Below, in pieces: positions 1 to 7,809 of a DNA stretch of 64,000 nucleotides. Source of the DNA: Streptomyces sp. NBC_00162 (GTDB taxonomy: Bacteria > Actinomycetota > Actinomycetes > Streptomycetales > Streptomycetaceae). The notes beneath the pieces are model-generated. The model was given only the letters and a program-made list of their open reading frames with translations, searched no databases and was not told the DNA's origin. Position numbers and translations under genes: made by a program. Position 1 is the first letter of the stretch. Each line of letters begins with the position of its first letter. The stretch covers positions 3,906,001-3,970,000 of the forward strand of contig NZ_CP102509.1 of assembly GCF_024611995.1 (NCBI RefSeq). The letters run 5' to 3'.

Positions 1-38
1 CGGGCACTCCTTGGCTCTTGAGGTGGGTGTGGGCGGGG

Positions 39-1493
39 TCAGCGGGCCGCGGGGACCTTCTGCGGCTCCCGTGTCATGACCTCGTCGGCGACGGGAACCC
101 GGGAGGGCTTCGGCCGGCTCGGGAGCAGCAGGGCGAGCGCGGCGGCCAGGGCGACCGCGCCGGCGCCGATCCACAGGGCGGGGACGGTGCCGTCGGTGAA
201 GGCCTGCGGGGACTCGTAGCCGCCCTGGGCGGAGAAGACCGAGGCCAGTACGGCGACACCGAGGGCGCCGCCGACCTCGCGCAGGGCGTTGTTGGTGCCG
301 GAGGCCTTGCCCTGGTCGGCGGGGGCCACCGTGGACATCAGCACGTTGGCGGCGGGGGCGAAGTAGAGGGCCATGCCGATCCCGCTGAGGATCAGCGGCG
401 GCAGCTGGGCCGCGTACGAGACGTCCGTGGTCAGGATCGCCGCGAACCAGCCGAGGCCGAGGGCCTGGAACGCCAGCCCGGCGGCGACGACGGGCCGGCC
501 GCCGATGCGGTCGGAGAGGATGCCCGCGAGGGGGGCGATGAGCATGGGCATGCCGGTCCAGGGGAGCATGCGCAGGCCGGCCTCGGTGGGCGAGTAGCCG
601 GCGACGCCCTGGAGGTACTGGCTGAGCAGGAAGATCGAGCCGAACATGCCCAGGAACATCAGCAGGCTGGCCAGGTTGATCCCCAGGAAGCCCCGGTCGC
701 GGAAGAGCCGCATGGGGAGCATCGGGTTCGCGCTGCGGAAGCCGTGGCGGACGAAGCCGCCGACGAGCGCGGTTCCGGCGATCAGGCCGGTGAGCACGGG
801 GGCGCTGGTCCAGCCCTCGGAGTTGGCGTTGACCAGGGCGTAGACGATGCCGAACAGGCCGCCGCTGATGAGCAGGGTGCCCGGGATGTCGAGGCGGGAC
901 CCGGGGGCGGTGGACTCGGCGAGCCGCAGCCGGGCGAGCGGGATCAGGGCCAGGCCTATCGGAACGTTCAGCCAGAAGATCCACTGCCAGGAGATGTGCT
1001 CGGTCAGGCTGCCGCCGATGAGGGGGCCGCTGGCGACGGCGAGGCCGGTGACGGCTCCGTAGATGCCGAGGGCCATGCCGCGGCGGGCGGCCGGGACCGC
1101 GGCGGTGAGGAGGGTCAGGGTGAGCGGCATCATGATCGCGGCGCCGACGCCCTGGACCGCACGGGCGGCGATGAGCGCGTCGATGCCGGGCGAGAGGGCG
1201 GCCGCGGCGGAGGCGCCGGTGAAGATCGCGAGGCCGGCGACGAACAGCCGGCGGCGCCCGAAGCGGTCCCCGAGGGCCGCGCCGAACATGAGGAGGACGG
1301 CGAAGGTGAGCGTGTACGCGTTCACCGTCCACTCCAGGTCCTCCAGCCGGCCGCCGAGGTCTTCGCGGATGGCGGGCAGGGCGGTGGTGACGACGAGGTT
1401 GTCCAGGGCGGCCATGAAGCTGGCGACGCCGGTCAGGACGAGGGCCCAGATGGCGGACCCGCGGAGCTTGGTGTCCGCAACGTGGGTGTTCAC
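39..1493 (-). CDS. MFS drug-efflux transporter, DHA2 (EmrB/QacA-like)
   Basis: A 484-residue polytopic membrane protein expected to export drugs or other small hydrophobic compounds by proton antiport. Long runs of hydrophobic helices fit a 14-segment DHA2 permease. The first helix carries the family-typical LDNLVVTTALPAIREDL stretch near residues 31-47, and the loop GAALGDRFGRRR near residues 71-82 is the MFS motif A. The start is GTG, with an AGGGGG ribosome site 5 bases upstream. It lies downstream of the tetR gene on the same strand and has its own copy of the GTTAGT-N8-ACTAAC operator 19 bases before the start, so local TetR control is likely. The substrate cannot be told from sequence. 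Confidence 0.9.
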   Translation of the reverse strand: MNTHVADTKLRGSAIWALVLTGVASFMAALDNLVVTTALPAIREDLGGRLEDLEWTVNAYTLTFAVLLMFGAALGDRFGRRRLFVAGLAIFTGASAAAALSPGIDALIAARAVQGVGAAIMMPLTLTLLTAAVPAARRGMALGIYGAVTGLAVASGPLIGGSLTEHISWQWIFWLNVPIGLALIPLARLRLAESTAPGSRLDIPGTLLISGGLFGIVYALVNANSEGWTSAPVLTGLIAGTALVGGFVRHGFRSANPMLPMRLFRDRGFLGINLASLLMFLGMFGSIFLLSQYLQGVAGYSPTEAGLRMLPWTGMPMLIAPLAGILSDRIGGRPVVAAGLAFQALGLGWFAAILTTDVSYAAQLPPLILSGIGMALYFAPAANVLMSTVAPADQGKASGTNNALREVGGALGVAVLASVFSAQGGYESPQAFTDGTVPALWIGAGAVALAAALALLLPSRPKPSRVPVADEVMTREPQKVPAAR

Positions 1494-1511
1494 GATTTCC
1501 CCCTGAGGGTT

Positions 1512-1531
1512 GTTAGTTATTGCTGACTAAC
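1512..1531. promoter_or_regulatory. Palindromic TetR operator, copy 1
   Basis: A perfect inverted repeat, GTTAGT-N8-ACTAAC, ending 19 bases before the GTG start of the MFS gene. The same arms and the same 8-base spacing occur upstream of the tetR gene at 2152-2171. This matches the size and symmetry of TetR-family operators. Assignment to the neighbouring regulator is inference from position and identity of the two copies. Confidence 0.8.
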
Positions 1532-1572
1532 TTTCGTGGGCATGAGTGACCCGCCGGACAGGCGGCGCGCCC

Positions 1573-2142
1573 TCACGCCTCCAGACGGCCCTTGGCGCGG
1601 GCCGAGGGGTACAGCCCCTCCCAGACGCGGTGCTCGGGCGGGAAGCCCATGGCGGCGAGGGTGTTGATCAGCATCCCGTACGCCATGAAGGTCGTGGTCT
1701 CGTTCACGTCCCCGCCGAACGGCACGTTGACCGTGTCCCAGAGCTCCATCCAGCCCTTGCGGACGAGCTCGCCGAGCTCGTGATCCCCGGCCGCCTCGGC
1801 GGCGGCGACGGTGACGTACATCTGGAGCTGCATCTGGAGCTTGTCGGGATCCTCGGCGATGAGCCGGGTGTAGGCGTTCGCCATGGCGTGCGTGGCATCT
1901 TCACCCTGCAGCCCCTCGGCGGCGACGGCGAAGACCTCGCGGGTGTCCCGCAGACAGCGCTCGGCGGCGGCGAGGAAGATGGCGAGCTTGTTCGGGAAGA
2001 GCCGGAAGAGGTACGGCTGCGAGACACCCACCCGCTTGGCGATCGCCTCGGTGGAGGTCCCGTAGTAACCACCGCGGGCGAACTCATGCATCGCCGCCCG
2101 AATGACGCTCTCGCGCCGCTCCTCTGCACTCATCCTTGGCAT
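1573..2142 (-). CDS. TetR-family transcriptional regulator
   Basis: A 189-residue TetR-type repressor. The N-terminal helix-turn-helix covers about residues 26-55 (YYGTSTEAIAKRVGVSQPYL, then FRLFPNK), and the rest is a helical ligand domain. A longer frame opens at a TTG (2163), but that codon lies inside the operator at 2152-2171. I therefore prefer the ATG at 2142, which has AGGA just upstream; the ATG at 2133 is also possible. It probably represses both itself and the MFS exporter downstream, because an identical palindrome precedes each gene. The inducer is unknown but is plausibly a pump substrate. Confidence 0.88.
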   Translation of the reverse strand: MPRMSAEERRESVIRAAMHEFARGGYYGTSTEAIAKRVGVSQPYLFRLFPNKLAIFLAAAERCLRDTREVFAVAAEGLQGEDATHAMANAYTRLIAEDPDKLQMQLQMYVTVAAAEAAGDHELGELVRKGWMELWDTVNVPFGGDVNETTTFMAYGMLINTLAAMGFPPEHRVWEGLYPSARAKGRLEA

Positions 2143-2151
2143 GAGTCCTAA

Positions 2152-2171
2152 GTTAGTACTCAATCACTAAC
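2152..2171. promoter_or_regulatory. Palindromic TetR operator, copy 2
   Basis: Second perfect GTTAGT-N8-ACTAAC element, ending 10 bases upstream of the preferred tetR start. Only the arms and spacing match copy 1 (1512-1531); the 8-base centres differ. This is what is expected for a dimer-binding operator and suggests autoregulation. Confidence 0.8.
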
Positions 2172-2188
2172 TAGGCAAGGGGGTGGGC

Positions 2189-2210
2189 GGGGACGGGGAC
2201 GGGGACGGGG
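2189..2210. repeat. GGGGAC tandem repeat
   Basis: Three copies of GGGGAC followed by GGGG on the plus strand, inside a G-rich stretch (2178-2250) with several further G runs. It opens the gene-free region behind the tetR promoter. The closely spaced G runs could form a G-quadruplex, but nothing else marks it as functional. Confidence 0.5.
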
Positions 2211-2258
2211 GATCAGGGAGGTGGGGCGGTGGCTTCGGGGGTCGGGGTCTCAGCGGGG

Positions 2259-2615
2259 CGGGATCAGGGAGGGTTTGGGGGTTTCCCGTCAGTCCCACTG
2301 TCTCCCCGGGTCGGGCCGGTCCCTCAAGAGCGCTCCTTCGTCGCGTCGCTTCGCGATGTCGCTGCGCTCCACTCTTGACCGACCGTCCCGCCCCGGAAAG
2401 ACAGGACTGTCGGGAAGCCCCCAAAAGAACGGTCCACCGGTTCCATGGACGGGCAGGAGCCATCAGGGACCGGCTCCCTGGCTGCCCTGGGCGGGCATGC
2501 GCCCGGGCCCGTAGGGAGCGGATGGCGGGGTCGGTGGGCGCATCAGATCGCTACACACTTCTCGCCCATGGCGTCCGGCGCCCGTCTGGGGCTGGACATA
2601 AGCCGCCCACGGTCG
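2259..2615 (+). repeat. Left arm of long inverted repeat
   Basis: About 360 bases that reappear, inverted and imperfect, at 2855-3219 with a roughly 240-base spacer. The arm contains its own inner inverted repeat: a 46-48-base block beginning TTTGGGGG at 2274-2321 and its diverged reverse complement at 2381-2426. With the right arm this gives four copies of the block in alternating orientation. Open frames here have no protein-like composition, and I see no transposase. It could be a non-autonomous mobile element, a decayed insertion or a structured RNA locus. Confidence 0.75.
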
Positions 2616-2854
2616 GTACACGCGTCTCGATCACGCGACTGCGGGTCGTTTGTCCGTATTTGGCGGCGAGTTGAGAGCCAATCGATCACTTCCCGGAGTG
2701 AGAGACTCAAAAGTCCGGCACCACACTCCGTCAGAGCACTTTCCGTGCCCGCGACCGCCCGCAGACGCCTACCGAGGGGGTCAACTGACGGTCTGGGGCA
2801 GTTTGTGTCCAGACCATGACGGTCTGATCGCCGCCAGAGCACCTCAGGCGGGCA

Positions 2855-3219
2855 GCGACCAGTGGGCGGCCTATTCCCAGCCCCAGACAGCCCACAGCCG
2901 CCAGACAATGAGCAAGTGCGTAGCGATCTGACGCGCCCACCGACCCCGGATTCCCTCCCGATCGGCCCGGGCGCATGCCCGCCCACGGCAGCCAAGCATT
3001 CGGTCCCTGATGTCCCCCGGTCTGAATCGTGAACCGGTGGACCCTTCTTTTGGGGGCTTCCCGACAGTCCTGTCTTTCCGGGGCGGGACGGTCTGTCAAG
3101 GGTGGCCGAAGGCCATCGCGAAGCGACGCGACGACGAAGGAGGAGCGCCCTTTACAGACCGGCCCGACCCGGGGAGACAGTGGGACTGACGGGAAACCCC
3201 CAAACCCTCCCCGATCCCG
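2855..3219 (-). repeat. Right arm of long inverted repeat
   Basis: Reverse-complement partner of 2259-2615. Best matching stretches include the outermost part (ending near 3219), the block pair at 3048-3093 and 3157-3204, and a segment near 2930-2975 whose reverse complement reads GGTCGGTGGGCGC followed by TCAGATCGCTAC, as in the left arm. The spacer at 2616-2854 is less GC-rich in places and holds no recognisable gene. Differences between the arms are spread evenly, so this is an old duplication or one under weak structural constraint. Confidence 0.75.
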
Positions 3220-3320
3220 AGCAACCGGAACCCCGACCCCCGAAGCCCCCGGGTACACCCCTGATCCCGCCCGAGCGGCTAGCGCCCCCGAAGCCCCCCC
3301 AGCAGGGCGCTCCCGCTCCC

Positions 3321-3749
3321 TCAGGCCAGCTCCACCACCGCGCGGGACATGCCCAGCACCTTCTGGCCCGCGCTCATCGCCGTCAGGTCGACCCGGACGC
3401 GGTTGTTCTCCAGCTTGGCCGCGACCTTGGCCGTGACCTCGATCAGGCCGCCCTGGTCGTCGTTCGGGACCACCACCGGCTTGGTGAAGCGCACGCCGTA
3501 CTCGACCACCGCGCCCGGGTCGCCAGCCCAGTCGGTGACCACGCGGATCGCCTCGGCCATGGTGAACATGCCGTGCGCGATCACGTCCGGCAGTCCGACC
3601 TCCTTGGCGAACTTCTCGTTCCAGTGGATCGGGTTGAAGTCGCCCGAGGCGCCGGCGTAACGGACCAGCGTGGCACGCGTCACGGGGAAGGACGCCGCCG
3701 GCAGCTCGGTGCCGACCTCGACGTCCGCGTACTGGATCTGCGCTGCCAT
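3321..3749 (-). CDS. MaoC-like hot-dog dehydratase, HadB-type subunit
   Basis: A 142-residue single hot-dog-fold protein of the MaoC/(R)-specific enoyl hydratase family. The hydratase motif is clear at about residues 31-54: the YAGASGDFNPIHWNEKFAKE stretch, followed by DVIAHGMFTMA, with the catalytic Asp/His pair in GDFNPIH. It pairs with the gene one base upstream (3751-4203), as in the HadA/HadB-type (R)-3-hydroxyacyl-thioester dehydratases of actinobacteria. The two probably form a heterodimer in which this subunit carries the catalytic residues. The physiological acyl chain is not evident. In many Streptomyces murB follows this pair, but here an inverted-repeat region follows; that comparison is from memory. 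Confidence 0.88.
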   Translation of the reverse strand: MAAQIQYADVEVGTELPAASFPVTRATLVRYAGASGDFNPIHWNEKFAKEVGLPDVIAHGMFTMAEAIRVVTDWAGDPGAVVEYGVRFTKPVVVPNDDQGGLIEVTAKVAAKLENNRVRVDLTAMSAGQKVLGMSRAVVELA

Positions 3750-3750
3750 G

Positions 3751-4203
3751 TCAGGCCTCCTCGGGGGCGCGGGAGACGAGCTTCGTCCACGCCGTCACCA
3801 CGTGCTCGCCGGTCTCGTCGTGGACCTCGCCGCGGATGTCGATGATGTCGTTGCCCGCGAGGGACTTCACGGCCTCGATGGTCGAGGTCACGGAGAGCCG
3901 GTCACCGGCCCGCACGGGACGCGAGTACGCGAACTTCTGGTCGCCGTGCACGACGCGGCTGTAGTCCAGCCCCAGCTGCGGGTCCTCGACGACCTGGCCC
4001 GCCGCCGCGAAAGTGATCGCAAACACGAAAGTCGGCGGAGCGATCACATCGGGGTAGCCGTACCCCTTGGCGGCTTCGGGGTCGGTGTACACGGGATTGG
4101 CGTCACCCACGGCAACCGCGAATTCGCGGATCTTCTCCCGGCCGACCTCGTACGGATCGGTGGGGGGGTAACTCCGCCCCACGAAGGACTGGTCGAGAGC
4201 CAT
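3751..4203 (-). CDS. FAS1-like/HadA-type dehydratase subunit (former UPF0336)
   Basis: A 150-residue protein with the N-terminal MaoC-like dehydratase fold (REKIREFAVAVGDANPVYTD near residues 22-41, then VIAPPTFVFAITF). It lacks the full catalytic D/H hydratase motif seen in its partner, as expected for the non-catalytic, substrate-binding half of a HadAB heterodimer. AGGAGG precedes the ATG by 7-8 bases. It overlaps nothing and is one base from the HadB-like gene, so the two are surely co-transcribed. rpmG lies directly upstream on the same strand. Confidence 0.85.
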   Translation of the reverse strand: MALDQSFVGRSYPPTDPYEVGREKIREFAVAVGDANPVYTDPEAAKGYGYPDVIAPPTFVFAITFAAAGQVVEDPQLGLDYSRVVHGDQKFAYSRPVRAGDRLSVTSTIEAVKSLAGNDIIDIRGEVHDETGEHVVTAWTKLVSRAPEEA

Positions 4204-4363
4204 GACTCACTACCTCCTGATGAAGGGACACGAAAGACAGAAAGACAGGTGCGGCGAGAGGCGCCCGCCCGCGAACGCGCGCGGGGCGGAAACGACACAA
4301 GGCCGCCCCCCAAAGAAGGGGACGACCTCATGACGGTGCCTGTTATACGAGACTTCGCTGGGG

Positions 4364-4528
4364 TCAGCGGGTCTCGCGGTGCGCGGTGTGCGAGTTGCAA
4401 CGCGGGCAGTGCTTCTTCATCTCAAGACGGTCCGGGTCGTTACGCCGGTTCTTCTTGGTGATGTAGTTCCGCTCCTTGCACTCCACGCAGGCCAGCGTGA
4501 TCTTCGGGCGGACGTCGGTGGCAGCCAC
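4364..4528 (-). CDS. rpmG: 50S ribosomal protein L33 (zinc-binding type)
   Basis: A 54-residue ribosomal protein that reads [20 protein letters not shown] from a GTG start, with AAGGAG 8 bases upstream. It contains two Cys pairs, CVEC near residue 14 and CPRC near residue 41, so it is the zinc-ribbon C+ form and not the cysteine-free paralogue that zinc-limited Streptomyces express. Basic Lys/Arg-rich composition fits rRNA binding. It sits directly behind the tRNA-Met/tRNA-Thr pair, separated from them by a terminator, and before the HadAB-like pair. Confidence 0.95.
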   Translation of the reverse strand: MAATDVRPKITLACVECKERNYITKKNRRNDPDRLEMKKHCPRCNSHTAHRETR

Positions 4529-4572
4529 GTGAGTGCTCCTTGACGGACTATGGGACGGATGAACGCATAAAA

Positions 4573-4612
4573 GAGTAGCCGATCGGGAGACCGACCCCGC
4601 AATCGGCTACTG
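4573..4612 (-). terminator. Rho-independent terminator behind tRNA-Met
   Basis: On the minus strand a perfect 9-base stem, GTAGCCGAT/ATCGGCTAC (4602-4610 with 4575-4583), is followed by CTCTTTTAT. It ends the tRNA-Thr/tRNA-Met transcript before rpmG. Confidence 0.85.
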
Positions 4613-4616
4613 TGTG

Positions 4617-4689
4617 TAGCGGCGACCGGACTTGAACCGGTGACACAGCGATTATGAGCCGCTTGCTCTACCGACTGAGCTACGCCGCT
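4617..4689 (-). tRNA. tRNA-Met (CAT, elongator type)
   Basis: A 73-base class I tRNA. The acceptor stem AGCGGCG/CGCCGCT, D-loop GCTCAGTCGGTAGAGC, anticodon loop CTCATAA and T-arm ACCGG-TTCAAGT-CCGGT are all present. The acceptor's first base pair (A-T) is intact, unlike bacterial initiator tRNA, so this is an elongator Met (or an Ile-CAT precursor, which sequence alone cannot fully exclude). CCA is not encoded. Confidence 0.93.
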
Positions 4690-4737
4690 TTGATGTGATC
4701 GACTCCCCACCCGAGGGTGGGGAACCTCTCTCACCAG

Positions 4738-4810
4738 AGCCCCAATGCGGAATCGAACCGCAGACCTTCTCCTTACCATGGAGACGCTCTACCGACTGAG
4801 CTATTGGGGC
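4738..4810 (-). tRNA. tRNA-Thr (GGT)
   Basis: A 73-base class I tRNA with acceptor GCCCCAA/TTGGGGC, anticodon stem TCTCC/GGAGA around loop ATGGTAA (anticodon GGT), and T-arm TGCGG-TTCGATT-CCGCA. It is 48 bases upstream of tRNA-Met on the same strand and probably shares its transcript. CCA is not encoded. Confidence 0.95.
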
Positions 4811-5169
4811 GAGCGATGAAGACATTACACGGTTGCCCGCCGATCGCCCAAATCCTTTGCGGGGACCGGGCTCCGAGGGGGTTGGGCCGCCTTTCTTGAT
4901 CAGCTCACCGAGGGCTCACAAGCCACTTTGGGCACGCAATGTGTGCGGGCTCACACACCATCACGCTCGTACGGAGGCCGCTTGGGGCCGGTTGACCCCG
5001 ACGGGGCGCGCGCCCGTGCGCTGCGGCGCACGGGCACCACACCGGTACGACTATTGCGCTCTTCCCCGAAGCGGGGTGCGCCGCGCCCTAGGCTCTGAGC
5101 ACGCTGCGTGATCTTGGGCCGCGGGCCGCGGCCACGGCCCAGGACCGCCCGAGCCACCGCAGGAGCGCG
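4811..5169. other. Gene-free interval with a strong hairpin at 5012-5035
   Basis: This 359-base stretch separates the minus-strand tRNAs from the plus-strand amidohydrolase-like gene. It must hold the tRNA promoter. It contains one perfect hairpin, GCCCGTGCGC-TGCG-GCGCACGGGC (5012-5035), with no U run after it, about 135 bases before the next start. A TTGACC at 4992 could be a -35 element. No protein-like frame was seen. Confidence 0.5.
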
Positions 5170-6564
5170 ATGTCCGACAGCCAGCCGCAGGAGCCGTTCC
5201 ACTCCCCGCGCAGCGGCCGCGGCGAGGGCGGAGGACACGGACCCGCACACGGCCCCTCCCAGAGCCCCGCCCAGAGCCCCTCCCGCAGCCGCGGCCACCT
5301 CCCCGATCCCGATCACGGCCAACAGCACGGCCATTCCCTCGGCCACGGCCACGCGGCCGCCGCCGAGGCCACCACCCTGCTGCTCGCCGGCGCGCGTCTG
5401 ACCGACGGCCGGACCGTCGACGTCCGCCTCAGCGGCGGCCGGATCCAGGCCGTCGGCACCGCCGGCAGCCTCCCGGCCCCCGCTCTGTCCCGGGTGGACC
5501 TCGGCGGGTACCTGCTGCTGCCCGCCCCCGCCGAGCCCCACGCCCACGGGGACACCGCCCTGACCGCCGACGGCGAGGGGCCCGTCTCGTACACCCCCGA
5601 CGAGGTCCAGCGCCGGGCCACCGAGGCCGCCCTGCTCCAGCTCGGCCACGGTGCCACCGCCGTACGCTCACACGTCCGGATCGGCGACGTGCACGGCCTC
5701 GGCCCCATGGAGGCCGTGCTCCAGGCCCGCCGTTCCCTGCGCGGGCTCACCGACCTGACCACCGTGGCCGTGCCCCGGCTGCTGACCGGGGTGGCCGGCG
5801 CGGACGGGCTCGCGATGCTGCGGGACGCGGTCAAGATGGGCGCGTCCGTGATCGGCGGCTGCCCCGACCTGGACCCCGACCCGACGGGCTTCCTCGAAGC
5901 CGTCCTGGAACTCGCCGACGAGCACGGCTGTCCGGTGGACCTGCACACGGACGGTGACGACCCCGGCCGCCTGGCCCGGCTCGCCGCGATGGCCGGCGGG
6001 CTTCGCCCCGGGGTGAGCATCGGCCCCTGCGGCGGCCTCTCCCGGCTCCCGCTGGACGTGGCGGCCCGCGCCGCCGATCAGCTGGCCGCGGCCGGGGTGC
6101 GCGTGACCTGCCTCCCCCAGGGCGACTGCGCGGCCCTGGAACGCCGCGGCCTGCGCACCGCCCCCGTACGCCTGCTGCGTGCCGCCGGAGTGCGGGTCAC
6201 GGCCGGCAGCGGGGCCCTGCGGGACGCCGGGAACCCGGTCGGCCGCGGCGACCCCCTCGAGGCCGCGTACCTGCTGGCCTCCCAGGGCGGGCTGCGGCCG
6301 GGCGAGGCCTACGAGTCGATCAGCTCCGCCGCCCGGGAGGCCATGGGCCTGCCGGAGGTCCGGGTGGAGGCCGGTTTCCCGGCTGAGCTGCTCGCCGTAC
6401 GCGGAGACCGGATCGCGAGCGTGCTGTCCCTCGCGTACAGCAGGATCGTGATCCACCGCGGGCGGGTGGTAGCCCGTACGAGTGCCGTACGGGAGTACTG
6501 CGACTCGGCCGTCGCCGTGGCCCTGGACCTGCCCCGGCAGGGCCGTACGGCGCCCGGACCCTGA
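5170..6564 (+). CDS. Amidohydrolase-superfamily protein, cytosine deaminase-like, probably degenerate
   Basis: A 464-residue protein. Residues 1-66 are a low-complexity His/Gly/Pro/Ser-rich leader, and the remainder resembles a cytosine deaminase-type TIM-barrel amidohydrolase. The first metal motif is present (PHAHGD, H124/H126), as is a third His (LHTDGDD, H259). By eye alignment to E. coli CodA, however, the catalytic Glu after that His, the His of the SHTTAMH motif (here IGPCGG) and the metal-binding Asp of GHDD (here GSGA, about residues 346-349) are replaced. It may not deaminate anything, or it may use another mechanism. AGGAG sits 6-7 bases before the ATG. It stands alone on its strand before a small reductase. 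Confidence 0.75.
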   Translation: MSDSQPQEPFHSPRSGRGEGGGHGPAHGPSQSPAQSPSRSRGHLPDPDHGQQHGHSLGHGHAAAAEATTLLLAGARLTDGRTVDVRLSGGRIQAVGTAGSLPAPALSRVDLGGYLLLPAPAEPHAHGDTALTADGEGPVSYTPDEVQRRATEAALLQLGHGATAVRSHVRIGDVHGLGPMEAVLQARRSLRGLTDLTTVAVPRLLTGVAGADGLAMLRDAVKMGASVIGGCPDLDPDPTGFLEAVLELADEHGCPVDLHTDGDDPGRLARLAAMAGGLRPGVSIGPCGGLSRLPLDVAARAADQLAAAGVRVTCLPQGDCAALERRGLRTAPVRLLRAAGVRVTAGSGALRDAGNPVGRGDPLEAAYLLASQGGLRPGEAYESISSAAREAMGLPEVRVEAGFPAELLAVRGDRIASVLSLAYSRIVIHRGRVVARTSAVREYCDSAVAVALDLPRQGRTAPGP

Positions 6565-6618
6565 AGGTTCGCCGGGCGTTCGCGGGCGTAGCCGCCCGGC
6601 TCGTCGTACGGTCGGGTC

Positions 6619-7275
6619 ATGCGCATCGTCATCGCGGGTGGACACGGTCAGATCGCGCTGCGGCTGGAGCGACTGCTCGCCGCGCGCGGGTACGAGGTCG
6701 CGGGGATCATCCGCGACCCGGCACAGGGCGACGACCTCAGGGAGGCCGGCACCGAACCGGTGCTGTGCGATCTGGAGTCGGCCTCGGTGGAGCACGTGGC
6801 GGGCATCCTGCATGGCGCGGACGTGGCGGTGTTCGCCGCCGGCGCGGGTCCGGGCAGCGGGGTCGGGCGCAAGGACACCGTGGACCGGGGCGCGGCGGTG
6901 CTGTTCGCCGACGCGGCCGAACGGGCCCGTGTACGGCGTTTCCTGATGGTCTCTTCGATGGGCGCGGACGCACACCACGAGGGCGACGAGGTCTTCGACG
7001 CCTATCTCCGGGCGAAGGGCGAGGCCGACGAGCACGTGCAGACCCGCCTGGGCCTCGAGTGGACGGTCCTGCGGCCCGGCTCGCTGGTCGACGACGCGGG
7101 GACGGGCCTGGTCCGCCTGGAGGTACGGACGGGCCGCGGGTCCGTCCCGCGCGACGACGTGGCGGCGGTGCTCGCCGAACTGGTCGAGACGCCGGCGACG
7201 GCGGGCCTGACCCTGGAGCTGGTCTCCGGTTCGACGCCGGTCGAGGTTGCGGTCAAGGACGTTGCGGGCAACTGA
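6619..7275 (+). CDS. NAD(P)-binding protein of the atypical SDR/NmrA-like group
   Basis: A 218-residue Rossmann protein. The N terminus MRIVIAGGHGQIALRL carries the GGxGxI nucleotide-binding motif (residues 7-12), followed by the RDP basic patch typical of NADP-binding atypical SDRs. VSSMGAD near residue 113 and the WTVLRPGSLVDD stretch near residue 150 match the YwnB/SDR_a5 type. These proteins are short cytosolic reductase-like or redox-sensing proteins whose substrates are mostly unknown. The gene starts 54 bases after the amidohydrolase-like gene and may be co-transcribed. Confidence 0.82.
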   Translation: MRIVIAGGHGQIALRLERLLAARGYEVAGIIRDPAQGDDLREAGTEPVLCDLESASVEHVAGILHGADVAVFAAGAGPGSGVGRKDTVDRGAAVLFADAAERARVRRFLMVSSMGADAHHEGDEVFDAYLRAKGEADEHVQTRLGLEWTVLRPGSLVDDAGTGLVRLEVRTGRGSVPRDDVAAVLAELVETPATAGLTLELVSGSTPVEVAVKDVAGN

Positions 7276-7318
7276 CGCTGAGCGGGCGTCGGCCCGCCCG
7301 CGCCAGCCCGCCAGCCGG

Positions 7319-7338
7319 CCCGCCCGCCCGCCCGCCCG
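7319..7338. repeat. CCCG microsatellite
   Basis: Five uninterrupted copies of CCCG lie between the convergent ends of the SDR gene and the DUF3574 gene. Such tetranucleotide runs are prone to slippage. It lies just outside both coding regions. Confidence 0.7.
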
Positions 7339-7339
7339 C

Positions 7340-7762
7340 TCAGAATTCGGCGGTCAGCTTGTCGTCGGACCGTCCGACCGAGTCCTGCTGGTACTGGTCC
7401 TCGTACGCCTGGCGGATCCGTTCGATGCGCCCGCTGCGCTCGCCGGCCTCCTTCTCGGGGTACAGCAGCACCACTTCGTACGAGGTCTCGCGGACGACCT
7501 TGCCGTCCTGCCCCCGCCACTGGCCGTACCCGTCGTGGACCGTCAGCCCCTCGGGGAAGGCGGGGGTGATCTCGCGGTCCAGGAACCGCATGAACTCCCG
7601 CTCCCCGACCGGGCTGCCGCCGTCGGAGCGGTCGGTGCCGAAGTACAGCCGGGTCTCCTGGTAGGGCTGCCCCACGTCCGTGTGGAGCGCTGCCCCGACC
7701 AGGGCCGGAATCCCGGCGCCGAGCAGGGCGATGAGCACCCCACCGCCTACTTTCCCCCGCAT
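7340..7762 (-). CDS. Exported or membrane-anchored DUF3574-like protein
   Basis: About 140 residues. A hydrophobic segment at roughly residues 6-25 (VGGGVLIALLGAGIPALVGA) is a signal or anchor, so the protein probably acts outside the membrane. The rest resembles the DUF3574 family: ETRLYFGTDR, then EREFMRFLDREITPAFPEGLTV, then ETSYEVVLLYPE. No function is known for the family. The ATG at 7762 is my choice; an in-frame GTG at 7780 would add six residues and reach into the divergent gene's leader. It is convergent with the SDR gene and divergent from the DinB-like gene. Confidence 0.75.
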   Translation of the reverse strand: MRGKVGGGVLIALLGAGIPALVGAALHTDVGQPYQETRLYFGTDRSDGGSPVGEREFMRFLDREITPAFPEGLTVHDGYGQWRGQDGKVVRETSYEVVLLYPEKEAGERSGRIERIRQAYEDQYQQDSVGRSDDKLTAEF

Positions 7763-7809
7763 GTCAGTTGTCCATTTCACTCAAGGTGAACGAACAGGAG
7801 ACCCCGACG

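Noticed and set aside
2543..3258. Several open frames across the inverted-repeat region
   Set aside because: They run through both arms and the spacer with no protein-like pattern or ribosome site, and near-identical peptides arise from the repeat itself.
5012..5035. Riboswitch upstream of the amidohydrolase-like gene
   Set aside because: Only a single simple hairpin is visible, with no recognisable riboswitch core.
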